From: Bacteroidota bacterium
GTDB lineage: Bacteria; Bacteroidota; Bacteroidia; Chitinophagales; Chitinophagaceae
Assembly (NCBI GenBank): GCA_005884665.1
Contig: VBAT01000030.1
Coordinates: forward strand, 1-63,837
Direction of reading: 5' to 3'
Length of the DNA stretch: 63,837 nucleotides
Under the pieces are notes generated by a model. The model was not told the origin of the DNA. It saw only the letters and a program-made list of their open reading frames with translations, and did not search any database. Of the stretch, positions 24,930-35,448 are shown piece by piece (position 1 is the stretch's first letter; each line of letters opens with the position of its first letter). Made by a program: the position numbers and the translations under genes.

Positions 24930-25517
24930 ATGAAAAATTTACCAGTTTTATTGTTGGCATTAAGCTTCTGTTCATGCGCTAACCATAGCGAACCGGATAA
25001 GGTGCTCAAAGATTTCGATAGTGTTAATCAATCGCTGAAAGAAATTGACAGCAAGTACGGCCAAAGTACATCTTCCCTATATGATTCACTGAAAAAGAAA
25101 TTGGGCGAATCCCGCCTGGGATTGTTTCAGTTAACAATATCCAATTGTAAAAGTTACCTGGAAGATCTGCAGCGCAGGTTTAAGATATTTTGTGGTGATA
25201 GTAGCGGGATCAGTTTGCCGGAGAACAGTGAGGACAATATTTCACTGACCAACAGGTTTTTTGAAAATAAACAAGGCCCGGCCGGTCATCTGCTTCCAAA
25301 CCTGGAAGAAGTAAAAAAGGTTAGCCTGGATAATACAGACAATCCGGTATTGGAAGAACAAATTAAAAACATGGTGAGAACTCCTCCGGGAAAAGATTTC
25401 ATTGAGCTATATTTTTATAATGCACCGCCAATCGCCGTTCTGACAATATTGAGTAAATTTGCCGTCGATATTAATAATATAGAACTCAAAATTCTGCTGG
25501 AACAATTAAACAAGTAA
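24930..25517 (+). CDS. Lipoprotein of unknown function, co-transcribed with dapA
   Basis: The N-terminus MKNLPVLLLALSFCSCANHS has a lipobox (SFCSC) for export and lipidation. The mature part is helical at first (VNQSLKEIDSKYGQ...SSLYDSLKKKL) and then carries VLEEQIKNMVRTPP...FIELYFYNAPPIAVLTILSKF, a segment that resembles the GldM N-terminal-like or substrate-recognition region of gliding proteins, but I cannot confirm it. Length is 195 residues. The dapA start codon lies 6 bases after its stop, so both are one transcript. A link to peptidoglycan or motility is inference. Confidence 0.6.
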   Translation: MKNLPVLLLALSFCSCANHSEPDKVLKDFDSVNQSLKEIDSKYGQSTSSLYDSLKKKLGESRLGLFQLTISNCKSYLEDLQRRFKIFCGDSSGISLPENSEDNISLTNRFFENKQGPAGHLLPNLEEVKKVSLDNTDNPVLEEQIKNMVRTPPGKDFIELYFYNAPPIAVLTILSKFAVDINNIELKILLEQLNK

Positions 25518-25523
25518 GACTTT

Positions 25524-26432
25524 ATGTCGCTAAGAGAAAAATTCACGGGTACGGGTATTGCGATTGTTACGCCTTTTTTGGAAAACGGGAAGATCGATTG
25601 GGATAGTTTTAAGAAGCTGACCGAATTCTGGATCCGGGGAAAAGTTGAGTATATCGTCGTGCTGGGTACTACCGGTGAAAGTGCTACGATACATGGTGAG
25701 GAAAAACAGCAGGTCTTTAGTTTTGTGAATGAAGCGGTGAAAGGCCGGCTGCCGCTTGTTGCTGGTATTGGGGGTAACGATACCAGCGAGGTCATAAATA
25801 ATTTCGGCGAATTTGACCTGAAGGGGTATGACGCCATTCTTTCCGTGTCACCATATTATAATAAGCCTAACCAGGAAGGATTATTCCAGCATTACAAAGC
25901 CCTCGATGCAGCAACCCCTCTGCCCATAATAATGTATAATGTTCCTTCCCGGACGGGTATGAATGTTACGGCAGATACTCAATTGCGAATCGCCAGGGAA
26001 TGCAAGAATATTTTTGCAACTAAGGAGGCGAGCGGAAACTTTGAGCAGATCAACCAGATCATAAAATATAAGCCCGATGAGTTTATGGTCATTAGCGGCG
26101 ACGATCCCATTACGCTACCGATGATCGCTTGCGGGGCAGAAGGACTTATCTCCGTTGTTGCCAATGCTTACCCAAAAGATTATTCGGACATGGTTCGTTT
26201 ATGCCTTGCAGGGAAATTGAACGAAGCGCAGAAACTACATTATAAATACACAGACATCATAGCTTCGATGTTTGCCGAGGGTAGTCCTTCAGGCGTAAAA
26301 GCTTATTTAGCCGAGATGGGATTATGCAAGAATACTTTTCGCCTGCCTGTCTACAAAATAACCGACAAACTCTATCAAAAGATTAAAGAATTAATGAAAA
26401 CGGTTGCGCAGTTGGAGCTTCAGGATCTGTGA
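25524..26432 (+). CDS. dapA: 4-hydroxy-tetrahydrodipicolinate synthase
   Basis: This 302-residue TIM barrel begins SLREKFTGTGIAIVTPFLE and carries GTTGESATI (substrate loop), YYNKPNQEGLFQHY, YNVPSRTGMN (catalytic tyrosine) and the Schiff-base lysine in ATKEASGNF. It condenses pyruvate with aspartate semialdehyde, the first committed step to lysine and diaminopimelate for the cell wall. It follows a lipoprotein gene by 6 bases. Length matches the family; no N-terminal transit extension. The reaction product feeds lysine synthesis and murein cross-links, fitting the neighbouring envelope genes. Confidence 0.95.
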   Translation: MSLREKFTGTGIAIVTPFLENGKIDWDSFKKLTEFWIRGKVEYIVVLGTTGESATIHGEEKQQVFSFVNEAVKGRLPLVAGIGGNDTSEVINNFGEFDLKGYDAILSVSPYYNKPNQEGLFQHYKALDAATPLPIIMYNVPSRTGMNVTADTQLRIARECKNIFATKEASGNFEQINQIIKYKPDEFMVISGDDPITLPMIACGAEGLISVVANAYPKDYSDMVRLCLAGKLNEAQKLHYKYTDIIASMFAEGSPSGVKAYLAEMGLCKNTFRLPVYKITDKLYQKIKELMKTVAQLELQDL

Positions 26433-26742
26433 CGTACTAACGCATGTTGATACTTATTTAATGCAACTTCAATGTAACTTTCGAAAGCAGGATCAATGCA
26501 ACCTGTTTTATTTAAAACCTGATCTCATTTAATTATCATTGCTAAGCCTTTCTGTTGTAACCCGTTTTGTAATCCACACGTTATTCACAATAATTGCTGC
26601 AACTTTTATTTGACTCTGTTGAGGTATGTTAGTACTATTTTAACAAAATCTTAGATTTTTTTTCTAGGTTTTCTTGGTTTACAACTTTTTTCCAGTAAAT
26701 TGAATCGGATTTTCCTATTTGTTCTATTTAAACCACACTGCC
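26433..26742. other. Intergenic promoter region upstream of the SusC gene
   Basis: About 310 bases, A/T-rich, with several long T-runs. No gene is seen. TTGAGGTATGTTAGTAC is near 26619; no -7 element is called with confidence. The susC operon probably starts here. Confidence 0.3.
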
Positions 26743-29700
26743 ATGCTTGCCAAACTAACAATTCTGAGGAGTGTCATGCTCCTGCTTATGCTCTCGTTGG
26801 CCACGTCTCTGTTGGCCCAAAGGTCAGTATCAGGAAAAGTATCGGGACCAGATGGTAAACCTCTTGCAGGGGTTACTGTTTCTGTGAAAGGTACCAATGT
26901 TGCTACTGTCACATCTGCGGACGGCTTTTATTCGATCAACATGCCGGCCAAATCTGAAATACTTATTTTTTCATCCGTTGGTTATGAACTGTCGGAGGTA
27001 AATATCAAAGGCAGCAGCTATGATATTGCCATGAAGTTACAAACCACCAGTCTGAACGAAGTGGTGGTTACCGGGTATTCTGCCCAACGAAAAAAGGACA
27101 TCACCGGTTCGGTGTCTGTCGTTAATATCAACGACGTCAAACAAACACCTGTCGGAACCGGGGAGGAAGCATTACAGGGCCGTGCTTCCGGGATTACCAT
27201 CACAAGCTCTGGTCAACCAGGTGCTGCCAGTGATATCCGCATCAGGGGTATTACTTCTTTTGGAAATAATTCACCATTGATCATTATTGATGGCGTGCGT
27301 GGCAATCTTCATGATATTAATGTGAACGATATTGAGTCGTTGCAGATTTTGAAAGATGCTTCGGCAGCTATGTATGGTGTGGCCGGCTCGAACGGTGTAA
27401 TCATCGTCACTACCAAAAGAGGTAAGACAGGCAGGGCTAAAGTCAGTTATGACATGTATGTTGGTTCAACCTCAAGAGGACCCGGCTATGACATGGCAAA
27501 TACTTCGCAAGAAGCCAATGCAATATGGCTTCAGCAAAAGAACTCAGGTATCGCTACCCCCACCCACCCGCAATTTGGGACCGGAGCCAATCCAAACATT
27601 CCCGATTACATCACTCCAGCCGGTGCGATGAATGGCGCTGCAGGTACCGATCCAGCATTATATAATATAAATTCCAATCAGATTACAAAAGCGAATAAGG
27701 GTGGGACAGATTGGTACAATGAAATCACCCGGAATGCCCTTATCCAGAGCCATAATCTTTCTGTAAGTGCAGGATCCGATAAAAGCTCTTATTTCTTTTC
27801 TTTCGGTTACCTGAACCAGGAAGGGATCATGAAATTCCAGTATTTGAAAAGATATTCTGTAAGAGCAAACACACAATTTACTATTAAGGATAAGATCAGG
27901 GTAGGAGAGAATGCTTACATATTTTATAAAGACAACCCTATCTTCGGCAACCAGGGTGAAGGAAGCCCTTTTACAACCGCTTACCGCGAATCAGCGATCA
28001 TTCCAGTATATGATATAATGGGAAATTTCGCTGGAACAAAATCACAGGGTCTGGGTAATGCCCGTAACCCCTACGCTGATATCTACCGCACAAAGGACAA
28101 TCATGGTTATAACTGGGACATTACAGGAAATGTATACGCAGAAGTTGATTTTCTCCGGCATTTTACCGCACGCACCAGCTTCGGTGGCGTGATGGATAAT
28201 AACTACTACTATAATTTTAACTATGTAGGGTACGAAAATGCCGAAGGAAATACCGGTTCAAATTCTTTTACCGAAGGTGCCGGGTACAATACCAGCTGGA
28301 CATTCACCAATACGCTGACCTATGGTAATACCTTTGGTGAACATAATGTAAGACTTATCGTGGGTACGGAAGCTGTTAAGTATTATGGCCGTTATTCCAG
28401 CGGAACAAGAAGTAACTATTTTTCACAAAATCCGAATTACTGGGTGCTCAACGCAGGAACAGGATCTCAATCCAACTCTGGGGGCGCTTACCAAAGTGCA
28501 TTGTGGTCGCAACTGGCGAAACTCGAATATTCCTATGCAGGCAAGTATCTGATAAATGGTACAGTTCGCAGGGACGGGACGTCCATTTTTGCTGAAGATC
28601 AGAAATTCGGCGTTTTCCCCTCCGTCTCAGCCGCCTGGAGAATTTCTGAAGAGAATTTCTTCAAACAGGCTGTTGGCTTTGTCAACGATCTGAAAATTCG
28701 CTACAGTTGGGGTAAAATGGGTTCTACCAGTAACGTAGATCCTTCCAATCCCTTTAACCTTTATGCAACAAGGTTGGGTAAATCTGCTTATGATCTTTCA
28801 GGCAGCAGCACAAACCCCGCCGTTGGTTTCTTCAGGAGCAATATCGGTAACGCTAAAACTACCTGGGAAGGCGATATCATAACGAATGTCGGTCTGGATG
28901 CTGTTATCCTGAAAAATAAACTCGACTTCACGATTGATTGGTATAAAAAGAAAATAGATGGTCTGCTCTTCACACAACAAGGCGTGCCGGCAGATATCAT
29001 TTTCACCGGTGATGCAGGTCTTCCAAAAGTGAATATCGGGGATATCCAGAACACGGGTATCGATTTCAATGCTACTTACCATACAACAATCGCAAAAGGC
29101 CTGAAGCTTGACCTTACAGCCATGATAACTACCTATAATAATAAGATAATTGATATTCCAGGGTTGGTTCCATTTTTTGACGGGGCTGTGATCAGGAACG
29201 TTAGAATTCAACGGTATGAGGAAGGTCATCCTTTCGGAGCTTTCTTTGGTTACAGGGTAATTGGAATTTTCCAGGATGCTAATGACGTGGCTAAATCACC
29301 CGTTCAGCAGGAAGCTGAGCCCGGTGTATTCAAATATGAGGATGTTAACCATGATAATAAGATCGATATTAACGATAGAACGTACATTGGCGATCCCAAT
29401 CCTGATTTTACTTATGGTTTCAATATCTCTGCTACTTATGGCAACTTTGATTTCTCAACCTTCTTCTTCGGTTCTCATGGTAATGACATTTTTAATAACA
29501 CACTTTACTTTACAGATTTCCCCGATTTCTTCAAGGGAGGTATCCGTAAAGAAGTTGCATTGAATTCATGGACTACGAACAATAAGAACACCAGCATACC
29601 AAAATTGAGAACTACCGGTAGCTTCAGCACCGACAATAGCGGTTATGCCAATAGCTACTTTATTAGCAAGGGCTCTTATCTCCGTAACAAGCAAATGCAA

Positions 29701-29934
29701 ATAGGGTACACATTCCCGACCAAGATGTTATCCAAAGCAGGAATAGACCGCGCCAGGATTTATATCCAGGGAACTAACCTGTTTACTTTCACAAAGTACA
29801 GCGGATTGGATCCGGAGCTTCCCAGCCAGCCTAATTCAAACGGGCAAATTGTGAATACATATGAGTATGGTATTGACCAGGGTAACTATCCACACACACC
29901 GGCTTTCCTTGTTGGTCTTAACATCAATTTTTAA
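26743..29934 (+). CDS. SusC/RagA-type TonB-linked outer membrane transporter
   Basis: Starting at ATG 26743 (1063 residues), it has a signal peptide (LMLSLATSLLAQ), an N-terminal CarboxypepD_reg-like domain (RSVSGKVSGPDGKPLAGVTV), then the plug with EVVVTGYSAQRKKDITGSV, LQGRASGITITSSGQPGAAS, IRIRGITSFGNNSPLIIIDG and DASAAMYGVAGSNGVI, and a 22-stranded barrel ending AFLVGLNINF. It takes oligosaccharides or other large nutrients across the outer membrane with TonB/ExbBD energy. The SusD partner follows 20 bases later. The locus also carries FG-GAP proteins and a GH16 endoglucanase, so a beta-glucan substrate is plausible but not proven. No STN anti-sigma-interacting domain is visible at the N-terminus. 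Confidence 0.95.
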   Translation: MLAKLTILRSVMLLLMLSLATSLLAQRSVSGKVSGPDGKPLAGVTVSVKGTNVATVTSADGFYSINMPAKSEILIFSSVGYELSEVNIKGSSYDIAMKLQTTSLNEVVVTGYSAQRKKDITGSVSVVNINDVKQTPVGTGEEALQGRASGITITSSGQPGAASDIRIRGITSFGNNSPLIIIDGVRGNLHDINVNDIESLQILKDASAAMYGVAGSNGVIIVTTKRGKTGRAKVSYDMYVGSTSRGPGYDMANTSQEANAIWLQQKNSGIATPTHPQFGTGANPNIPDYITPAGAMNGAAGTDPALYNINSNQITKANKGGTDWYNEITRNALIQSHNLSVSAGSDKSSYFFSFGYLNQEGIMKFQYLKRYSVRANTQFTIKDKIRVGENAYIFYKDNPIFGNQGEGSPFTTAYRESAIIPVYDIMGNFAGTKSQGLGNARNPYADIYRTKDNHGYNWDITGNVYAEVDFLRHFTARTSFGGVMDNNYYYNFNYVGYENAEGNTGSNSFTEGAGYNTSWTFTNTLTYGNTFGEHNVRLIVGTEAVKYYGRYSSGTRSNYFSQNPNYWVLNAGTGSQSNSGGAYQSALWSQLAKLEYSYAGKYLINGTVRRDGTSIFAEDQKFGVFPSVSAAWRISEENFFKQAVGFVNDLKIRYSWGKMGSTSNVDPSNPFNLYATRLGKSAYDLSGSSTNPAVGFFRSNIGNAKTTWEGDIITNVGLDAVILKNKLDFTIDWYKKKIDGLLFTQQGVPADIIFTGDAGLPKVNIGDIQNTGIDFNATYHTTIAKGLKLDLTAMITTYNNKIIDIPGLVPFFDGAVIRNVRIQRYEEGHPFGAFFGYRVIGIFQDANDVAKSPVQQEAEPGVFKYEDVNHDNKIDINDRTYIGDPNPDFTYGFNISATYGNFDFSTFFFGSHGNDIFNNTLYFTDFPDFFKGGIRKEVALNSWTTNNKNTSIPKLRTTGSFSTDNSGYANSYFISKGSYLRNKQMQIGYTFPTKMLSKAGIDRARIYIQGTNLFTFTKYSGLDPELPSQPNSNGQIVNTYEYGIDQGNYPHTPAFLVGLNINF

Positions 29935-29953
29935 TTCTTAACTATTGAAGTTT

Positions 29954-31732
29954 ATGAAAAATATAAAATATAAATTGCTTGCAGGTCTTGTTCTTAGCGT
30001 AATGCTTGTCACTGCCTGTAAAAAGTTCCTGAACAAACCACCCCTGGGAACTTTGAACCCGGAGGTTATGGCTACTGAAGCTGGCGTTCAGGGTTTATTG
30101 GTCGGAGCCTATTCTCTCGTCGACGGGGAAGGTGCAGCCGGAGATGGATTTGCTTCAGGCGCATCCAACTGGATATTCGGAGGAGTAACAAGCGATGATG
30201 CCTATAAGGGTTCAGATCCTACGGACGTAGGTGAAGCCGCACCGATGGAGCAATGGACTACATTAACCTCTACTAACAGTGCTGTTCCACAGAAATGGGT
30301 CGTCTGTTATTCTGGCGCTCAACGTAGCAACGACGTATTGGTCACCATGGCTTTGGCAAAAGATATATCTGCAGCTAAACAAACCCAAATCAAAGCACAG
30401 GCGCTTTTCCTCAGGGCTTTTTATCATTTTGAATTGAAGAAAGTATTCAACAAAATAATTTATGCAGACGAAACGGTAAATCCGAACAACACCAACGTCA
30501 ACAATACCACGGATGTTTGGCCAAAGATCGAAGCTGACCTGGCTTTTGCCGTTGCAAATCTGCCGGATACATGGCCAGGAGAACCCGGAAGGGCCAATAA
30601 ATGGGCTGCAAAAGCTCTCCAGGCTAAAGTATTAATGTTCCAAAAGAAATATACGGCTGCTTACCCGATCTTACAGGACATAATCGCCAATGGGAAAACA
30701 GCGGGTGGAACTAAATATGCGTTGACCCCCCATTTTTATTCAAACTTCAATCCTGCTCAAAAGAACAGCGCCGAATCAGTTTTTGCTGCCCAGACCTCTG
30801 TGAAAGATAATTCTTCGGTTGATTGGGGTGGTGATCCAAACGGTAACTATGGTGATATACTGAATTTCCCTTATACTGGCGGACCCGGAGCATGCTGCGG
30901 TTTTTATAACCCTTCACAGGATCTTACCAATGCATTTAAAACTGACGCAGTAACCGGACTTCCTTTGCTCGATACTTATTTCCAGGGATTGAATGTAAGC
31001 GATGAAGGCGGCAATAATTACCTCGGCACATTGGACCCACGTATTGACTGGACAATTGGCAGACCCGGTGTTCCTTATTTAGACTGGGGTATTCATCCTG
31101 GTACAGCCTGGATCAGGAATCCTCAAAATGATGGTAATAAGAGCCCAATTAAAAACGTATACGCCTCTTCTCAAAAAGATGCTTACACAGATGTAGGCAG
31201 TGCTTATTGGGGCCCCACTGAATTGGTTGCAAACAATGTGAATATTATCCGTTTTTCCGATGTTATTCTTTGGGCCGCTGAATGCGCTGCTGACGCAAAC
31301 GACCTTACTGCAGCCAGGAATTATGTAAATATGGTAAGAACAAGGGCAGCTGATCCAACAGGATGGGTGTACAAAAACAGTGCGTATGATGCTCCAAGTG
31401 CAACTTATACCACGCAGACAACGCCTGCAGCAAATTATAAAATTGGGCTGTATGCCGCTTTCCCGGATAAAGCTTTCGCAGTTAAAGCTGTTCAATTTGA
31501 AAGAAGATTGGAATTGGCTATGGAAGGAATGCGTTTCTTCGACCTTGTAAGATGGGGAATAGCTGCTACAACAATAAATACTTATATCGCCAGGGAAAAA
31601 GCTGCAAGACCCTTAAAGTTGAATGCAAATTTCACTGCTGGCAAGAATGAGTACATGCCAATCCCGCAGAGTGAAATTGATAATATGAACTCTGACGGAA
31701 CGGTCCGGTTGGTGCAGAACGCTGGCTATTGA
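29954..31732 (+). CDS. SusD/RagB-type surface nutrient-binding lipoprotein
   Basis: A lipobox-type start (MKNIKYKLLAGLVLSVMLVTACKK, in pieces: VMLVTACKK) anchors it at the outer surface. It has the SusD pattern: FLNKPPLGTLNPEVMATEAG, TPR-like helices (RAFYHFELKKVFN, KAKVLMFQKKYTAAYPI) and, near the end, RRLELAMEGMRFFDLVRWG, NEYMPIPQSEIDNM. Length is 592 residues from ATG 29954. It acts as the lid over the SusC channel and captures the substrate. It is directly downstream of the transporter and followed by a terminator. Confidence 0.95.
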   Translation: MKNIKYKLLAGLVLSVMLVTACKKFLNKPPLGTLNPEVMATEAGVQGLLVGAYSLVDGEGAAGDGFASGASNWIFGGVTSDDAYKGSDPTDVGEAAPMEQWTTLTSTNSAVPQKWVVCYSGAQRSNDVLVTMALAKDISAAKQTQIKAQALFLRAFYHFELKKVFNKIIYADETVNPNNTNVNNTTDVWPKIEADLAFAVANLPDTWPGEPGRANKWAAKALQAKVLMFQKKYTAAYPILQDIIANGKTAGGTKYALTPHFYSNFNPAQKNSAESVFAAQTSVKDNSSVDWGGDPNGNYGDILNFPYTGGPGACCGFYNPSQDLTNAFKTDAVTGLPLLDTYFQGLNVSDEGGNNYLGTLDPRIDWTIGRPGVPYLDWGIHPGTAWIRNPQNDGNKSPIKNVYASSQKDAYTDVGSAYWGPTELVANNVNIIRFSDVILWAAECAADANDLTAARNYVNMVRTRAADPTGWVYKNSAYDAPSATYTTQTTPAANYKIGLYAAFPDKAFAVKAVQFERRLELAMEGMRFFDLVRWGIAATTINTYIAREKAARPLKLNANFTAGKNEYMPIPQSEIDNMNSDGTVRLVQNAGY

Positions 31733-31759
31733 TAACAGCAAAATTTTAATAAACGTTTT

Positions 31760-31794
31760 GAGAGGTGAAGTATATTTACTTCGCCTCTTTTTTT
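31760..31794 (+). terminator. Terminator after the SusC/SusD genes
   Basis: GAGGTGAAGTA and TACTTCGCCTC pair across a few bases and run into a seven-base T-tract. It ends the SusC/SusD transcript, although the following genes could be read from their own promoter or by readthrough. Confidence 0.75.
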
Positions 31795-31828
31795 AATTAA
31801 GGCTACTCATCCACTCAAATGGTTACTG

Positions 31829-34800
31829 ATGAAAGTGATTAAAGTGCTTTTTGCTGCGTTGGTGACGCTTTGCATGGCCTCCTGCAAATCCAAAAATTCC
31901 TTATTTCACGAGGTATCTTCAAAACATTCCGGTATCCATTTCGCGAATACAATTGTTGAAAATGATTCCATCAACCCGATCGATCTCACCAATATTTATA
32001 ATGGCGGCGGCGTTGGCGTGGCCGATTTTAACAATGACGGCCTGCAGGACCTCTACTTCACCGGCAACCAGGTGCCTAATAAACTTTATATTAATAAAGG
32101 AAATTTTGAATTTGAAGATGTCACGGCCAAAGCAAATGTCAGCGGCGACGGTAAATGGTGCCGCGGTGTGGCAGTGATTGATATCAACAATGACGGTAAA
32201 CAAGACATGTATGTCTGCGCATCCATTTTGAACAACCCGGAGAAAAGGGAAAATCTTTTATATGTCAACCAGGGTGCAGGTAGTGACGGAATACCTGTTT
32301 TTAAAGAAATGGCAAAGGAGTATGGCCTGGCTGATACAACCCATACCACAATGGCAGCATTCTTCGATTATGACAACGATGGAGACCTGGATGTATACCT
32401 GGTGGTCAACCAGATCATAAAAGGTAATAACCCTTCTGTATTCCGGCCGATAATCACCGACGGGAGCTTTCCAAGCACCGGGAGACTATTCAGGAATGAC
32501 TGGGATAATGGCTTGAATCATCCCGTATTCACCAACGTTACAAAAGAAGCCGGCGTGACTATCGAGGGCTATGGGCATGCCGTTACCATCTCCGATTTTA
32601 ATTTGGACGGCTGGAAAGACATTTTCATCAGCAACGATTTTAATTCCTGCGATCTCCTGTACATCAACAATCATAACGGAACATTTACCAATAAGGCCAA
32701 TTCGTATTTTAAACATACATCGGCCAATGGGATGGGCCAGGATGTGATCGATATGAATAACGACGGGCTTTCCGACCTGGTAGAACTGGATATGAACCCC
32801 GAAGACAATTACCGGAAGAAAACCATGCTGGGTTCTATCAATTACCGAACTTATCAAAACAGCGACTACTTCGGATATCAATACCAGTATGTAAGAAACT
32901 CTTTGCAAGTGAACCAGGGTCCGCGAATGAATCAAAATGATTCCATCGGCGACCCGGTTTTTAGCGACGCGGGGTTTTTTTCAGGCATTGCTGAAACAGA
33001 CTGGAGTTGGACGCCGCTCGTGGCCGATTTCGACAATGACGGACTGCGGGACATCATTATCACAAACGGTTTTCCCAAAGATGTAACCGATCATGACTTC
33101 CTGTCTTTTCGACGGGAATCTTCTACTATCGCCAGCCAGGATTATGTGCTGAGCCAGATACCGCAGGTGAAGATCCATAACTACGCTTTTCGCAATAAAG
33201 GCGACATGAAATTCGACAATGCGACAGATAGCTGGGGATTGGAGATACCCTCATTCTCTAATGGAGCCGCTTATGCCGACCTGGATAACGATGGAGATAT
33301 GGACATGATCGTTAACAATATCAACGATGAGGCTTTTGTTTATGAAAATAAGACCAATAGTAAAGGCAAGATCACCGCGAACTATCTGCAGGTAAAATTC
33401 AAAGGGGATAATAATAATATAGGTGGATTAGGAGCCTGGGTAGAGATTTATTACAATAAAGGTCATCGGCAGGTTTATGAGAATTTTCCGTATCGGGGGT
33501 ATCTTTCGAGTATTGAGTCCGGCGCTTTCTTTGGTTTGGATAGCGTGGCGAACGTCGACTCAATGACCATAAGATGGCCGGGAAACAAAAAACAGGTACT
33601 TCAAAATGTAAAGGCGAACCAGGTGCTACTTGTGGACATAAAAAATGCCGACCGGAAGGATACATGGAGTAACGATGTACTGAACAGGAATTCGTTGTTT
33701 ACCGATATCACCGGCAATTCAGGCATACACTACACGCACGAAGAAAGGGATTATATCGACTTCGACAGGGAAAGATTGCTCCCGCACAAATTATCTCAGT
33801 ACGGCCCGGGACTGGCAGTTGCGGATATCGACGCGAATGGGCTGGACGATATTTGTGTAGGGGGCTCTACGACATTACCCGGTAAAGTCTTCCTCCAGCA
33901 GAACGATGGCCGGTTTATAACAAAAGATCTGCCGGCGATAATGAACAATATCACCATGCAAAAGCCGGAAGACATGGGCCTTCTGCTGTTTGATGCTGAT
34001 AATGATGGCGATCCCGATCTTTACTGTGCGAGCGGAAGCGATGAATATGCAGCCAATACAGGTGTTTACCAGGACCGGTTCTTTGTCAATGATGGCAAGG
34101 GAAATTTTATAGCTGATACATCAGCGCTCCCGGTTAATTATACCAGCAAGAGCTGCGTAAAAGCAGTAGATTTTGACAATGACGGTGATCTCGACCTATT
34201 CATAGGGGGCAGATGTTTGCCGGGAAAATATCCTTCCGCCGTCAGCTCTTCCATTTATCGCAATGATTCAAAGAATGGCCACATAAAATTCACTGATGTT
34301 ACCGCGGATGTTGCAAAGGACTTGCAGAATATCGGCATGATTTGCGATGCCGTATGGACAGATTTTGATAATGACGGCTGGACTGATCTTATTATCGTTG
34401 GCGAATGGATGCCGGTCACGTTCTTCCGGAACAATCACGGCAAATTTGAGAATACAACGGCTACATCAGGCGTAGCTGGTCAATCCGGGTGGTGGAACAG
34501 TATTGCCGCAGCCGATTTCGATAATGATGGGGATATAGATTACATCGTTGGTAATTTGGGGCAAAATTCTTTTTTGCGTGCCACTAATGAACAACCTGTA
34601 AACCTTTACGCCAAAGACTTTGATAACAATGGTAACATCGATCCTATTGTCACCGTTTTCTTGAAAGAGAAATTTGGAGGGGAGAAGAAGGAATTCACTG
34701 CAATGAACAGGGACGATATTGTAAGCCAGCTGCCGGGGGTAAGAAAAAAATTCCTGACCTATAAAGCATATGCCGAGGCAGATATTCATAAAGTATTTTC

Positions 34801-35410
34801 GGCGGAAGAAATGAAAGGGGCAACAGTATTGCACGCCAACAATTTCCGTAGTTGCTATCTTAGGAATGACGGTAATGGTAAATTCGAATTGTTGCCGCTG
34901 CCTGATGCAGCGCAGATGGCACCGATAAACGGTATCGTTGTAGACGATTTCAATGATGACGGGAACCTTGATGTTGCCATTAGCGGTAATGATTATGGCA
35001 ATGAAGTTTTTAATGGTCGCTATGATGCCATGAACGGCCTGGTTTTGCTGGGCAATGGTAAAGGAAATTTCATCGCGCAAAGTATTCTGCAAAGCGGATT
35101 TTATGTTCCACTGGATGCAAAGGCACTGGTTGCTTTGAGAGGTAACAATAATAATTACATCCTGGCCGCTTCTCAAAACCGCGGGCCACTCAAATTGTTC
35201 GAGAGCAGGCAAAAAGGGAATTTCATTCCTTTGCAAAAAGGAGAAATAAAAGCGGAAATAAAATTCCGGAACGGGTCTTCGCAAAAACAGGAATTCTATT
35301 ACGGCAATTCATTCCTGTCCCAATCGGGCAGGTTTGTAAGTATCGGTAAAAATGTGGCTTCCGTCATTTTTTATGACAATAGGGGTGAAACAAGAAAAAT
35401 AGATTTCTGA
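31829..35410 (+). CDS. FG-GAP/VCBS repeat lipoprotein with ASPIC/UnbV domain (CRTAC1-like)
   Basis: The lipobox ASCKSK gives an outer-surface lipoprotein of 1193 residues. It contains at least twelve FG-GAP/VCBS repeats with the calcium-binding motif D-x-D/N-x-D-G, e.g. DFNNDGLQDLYF, DYDNDGDLDVYL, DFDNDGLRDIII, DFDNDGDLDLFIG, which build seven-bladed beta-propellers, twice. Between them lies an ASPIC/UnbV domain (NNIGGLGAWVEIYYNKGH, then SIESGAFFGLDSV, TIRWPGNKKQVLQNV) at about 525-610. Such CRTAC1-like proteins are common next to SusC/SusD genes and may display or bind glycans; their role is unproven. It is 34 bases after the terminator and 38 before the DUF1573 gene. Confidence 0.85.
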   Translation: MKVIKVLFAALVTLCMASCKSKNSLFHEVSSKHSGIHFANTIVENDSINPIDLTNIYNGGGVGVADFNNDGLQDLYFTGNQVPNKLYINKGNFEFEDVTAKANVSGDGKWCRGVAVIDINNDGKQDMYVCASILNNPEKRENLLYVNQGAGSDGIPVFKEMAKEYGLADTTHTTMAAFFDYDNDGDLDVYLVVNQIIKGNNPSVFRPIITDGSFPSTGRLFRNDWDNGLNHPVFTNVTKEAGVTIEGYGHAVTISDFNLDGWKDIFISNDFNSCDLLYINNHNGTFTNKANSYFKHTSANGMGQDVIDMNNDGLSDLVELDMNPEDNYRKKTMLGSINYRTYQNSDYFGYQYQYVRNSLQVNQGPRMNQNDSIGDPVFSDAGFFSGIAETDWSWTPLVADFDNDGLRDIIITNGFPKDVTDHDFLSFRRESSTIASQDYVLSQIPQVKIHNYAFRNKGDMKFDNATDSWGLEIPSFSNGAAYADLDNDGDMDMIVNNINDEAFVYENKTNSKGKITANYLQVKFKGDNNNIGGLGAWVEIYYNKGHRQVYENFPYRGYLSSIESGAFFGLDSVANVDSMTIRWPGNKKQVLQNVKANQVLLVDIKNADRKDTWSNDVLNRNSLFTDITGNSGIHYTHEERDYIDFDRERLLPHKLSQYGPGLAVADIDANGLDDICVGGSTTLPGKVFLQQNDGRFITKDLPAIMNNITMQKPEDMGLLLFDADNDGDPDLYCASGSDEYAANTGVYQDRFFVNDGKGNFIADTSALPVNYTSKSCVKAVDFDNDGDLDLFIGGRCLPGKYPSAVSSSIYRNDSKNGHIKFTDVTADVAKDLQNIGMICDAVWTDFDNDGWTDLIIVGEWMPVTFFRNNHGKFENTTATSGVAGQSGWWNSIAAADFDNDGDIDYIVGNLGQNSFLRATNEQPVNLYAKDFDNNGNIDPIVTVFLKEKFGGEKKEFTAMNRDDIVSQLPGVRKKFLTYKAYAEADIHKVFSAEEMKGATVLHANNFRSCYLRNDGNGKFELLPLPDAAQMAPINGIVVDDFNDDGNLDVAISGNDYGNEVFNGRYDAMNGLVLLGNGKGNFIAQSILQSGFYVPLDAKALVALRGNNNNYILAASQNRGPLKLFESRQKGNFIPLQKGEIKAEIKFRNGSSQKQEFYYGNSFLSQSGRFVSIGKNVASVIFYDNRGETRKIDF

Positions 35411-35448
35411 TCTTAAACAATCCAGGCAACCGGTCAACGGTTTGATTC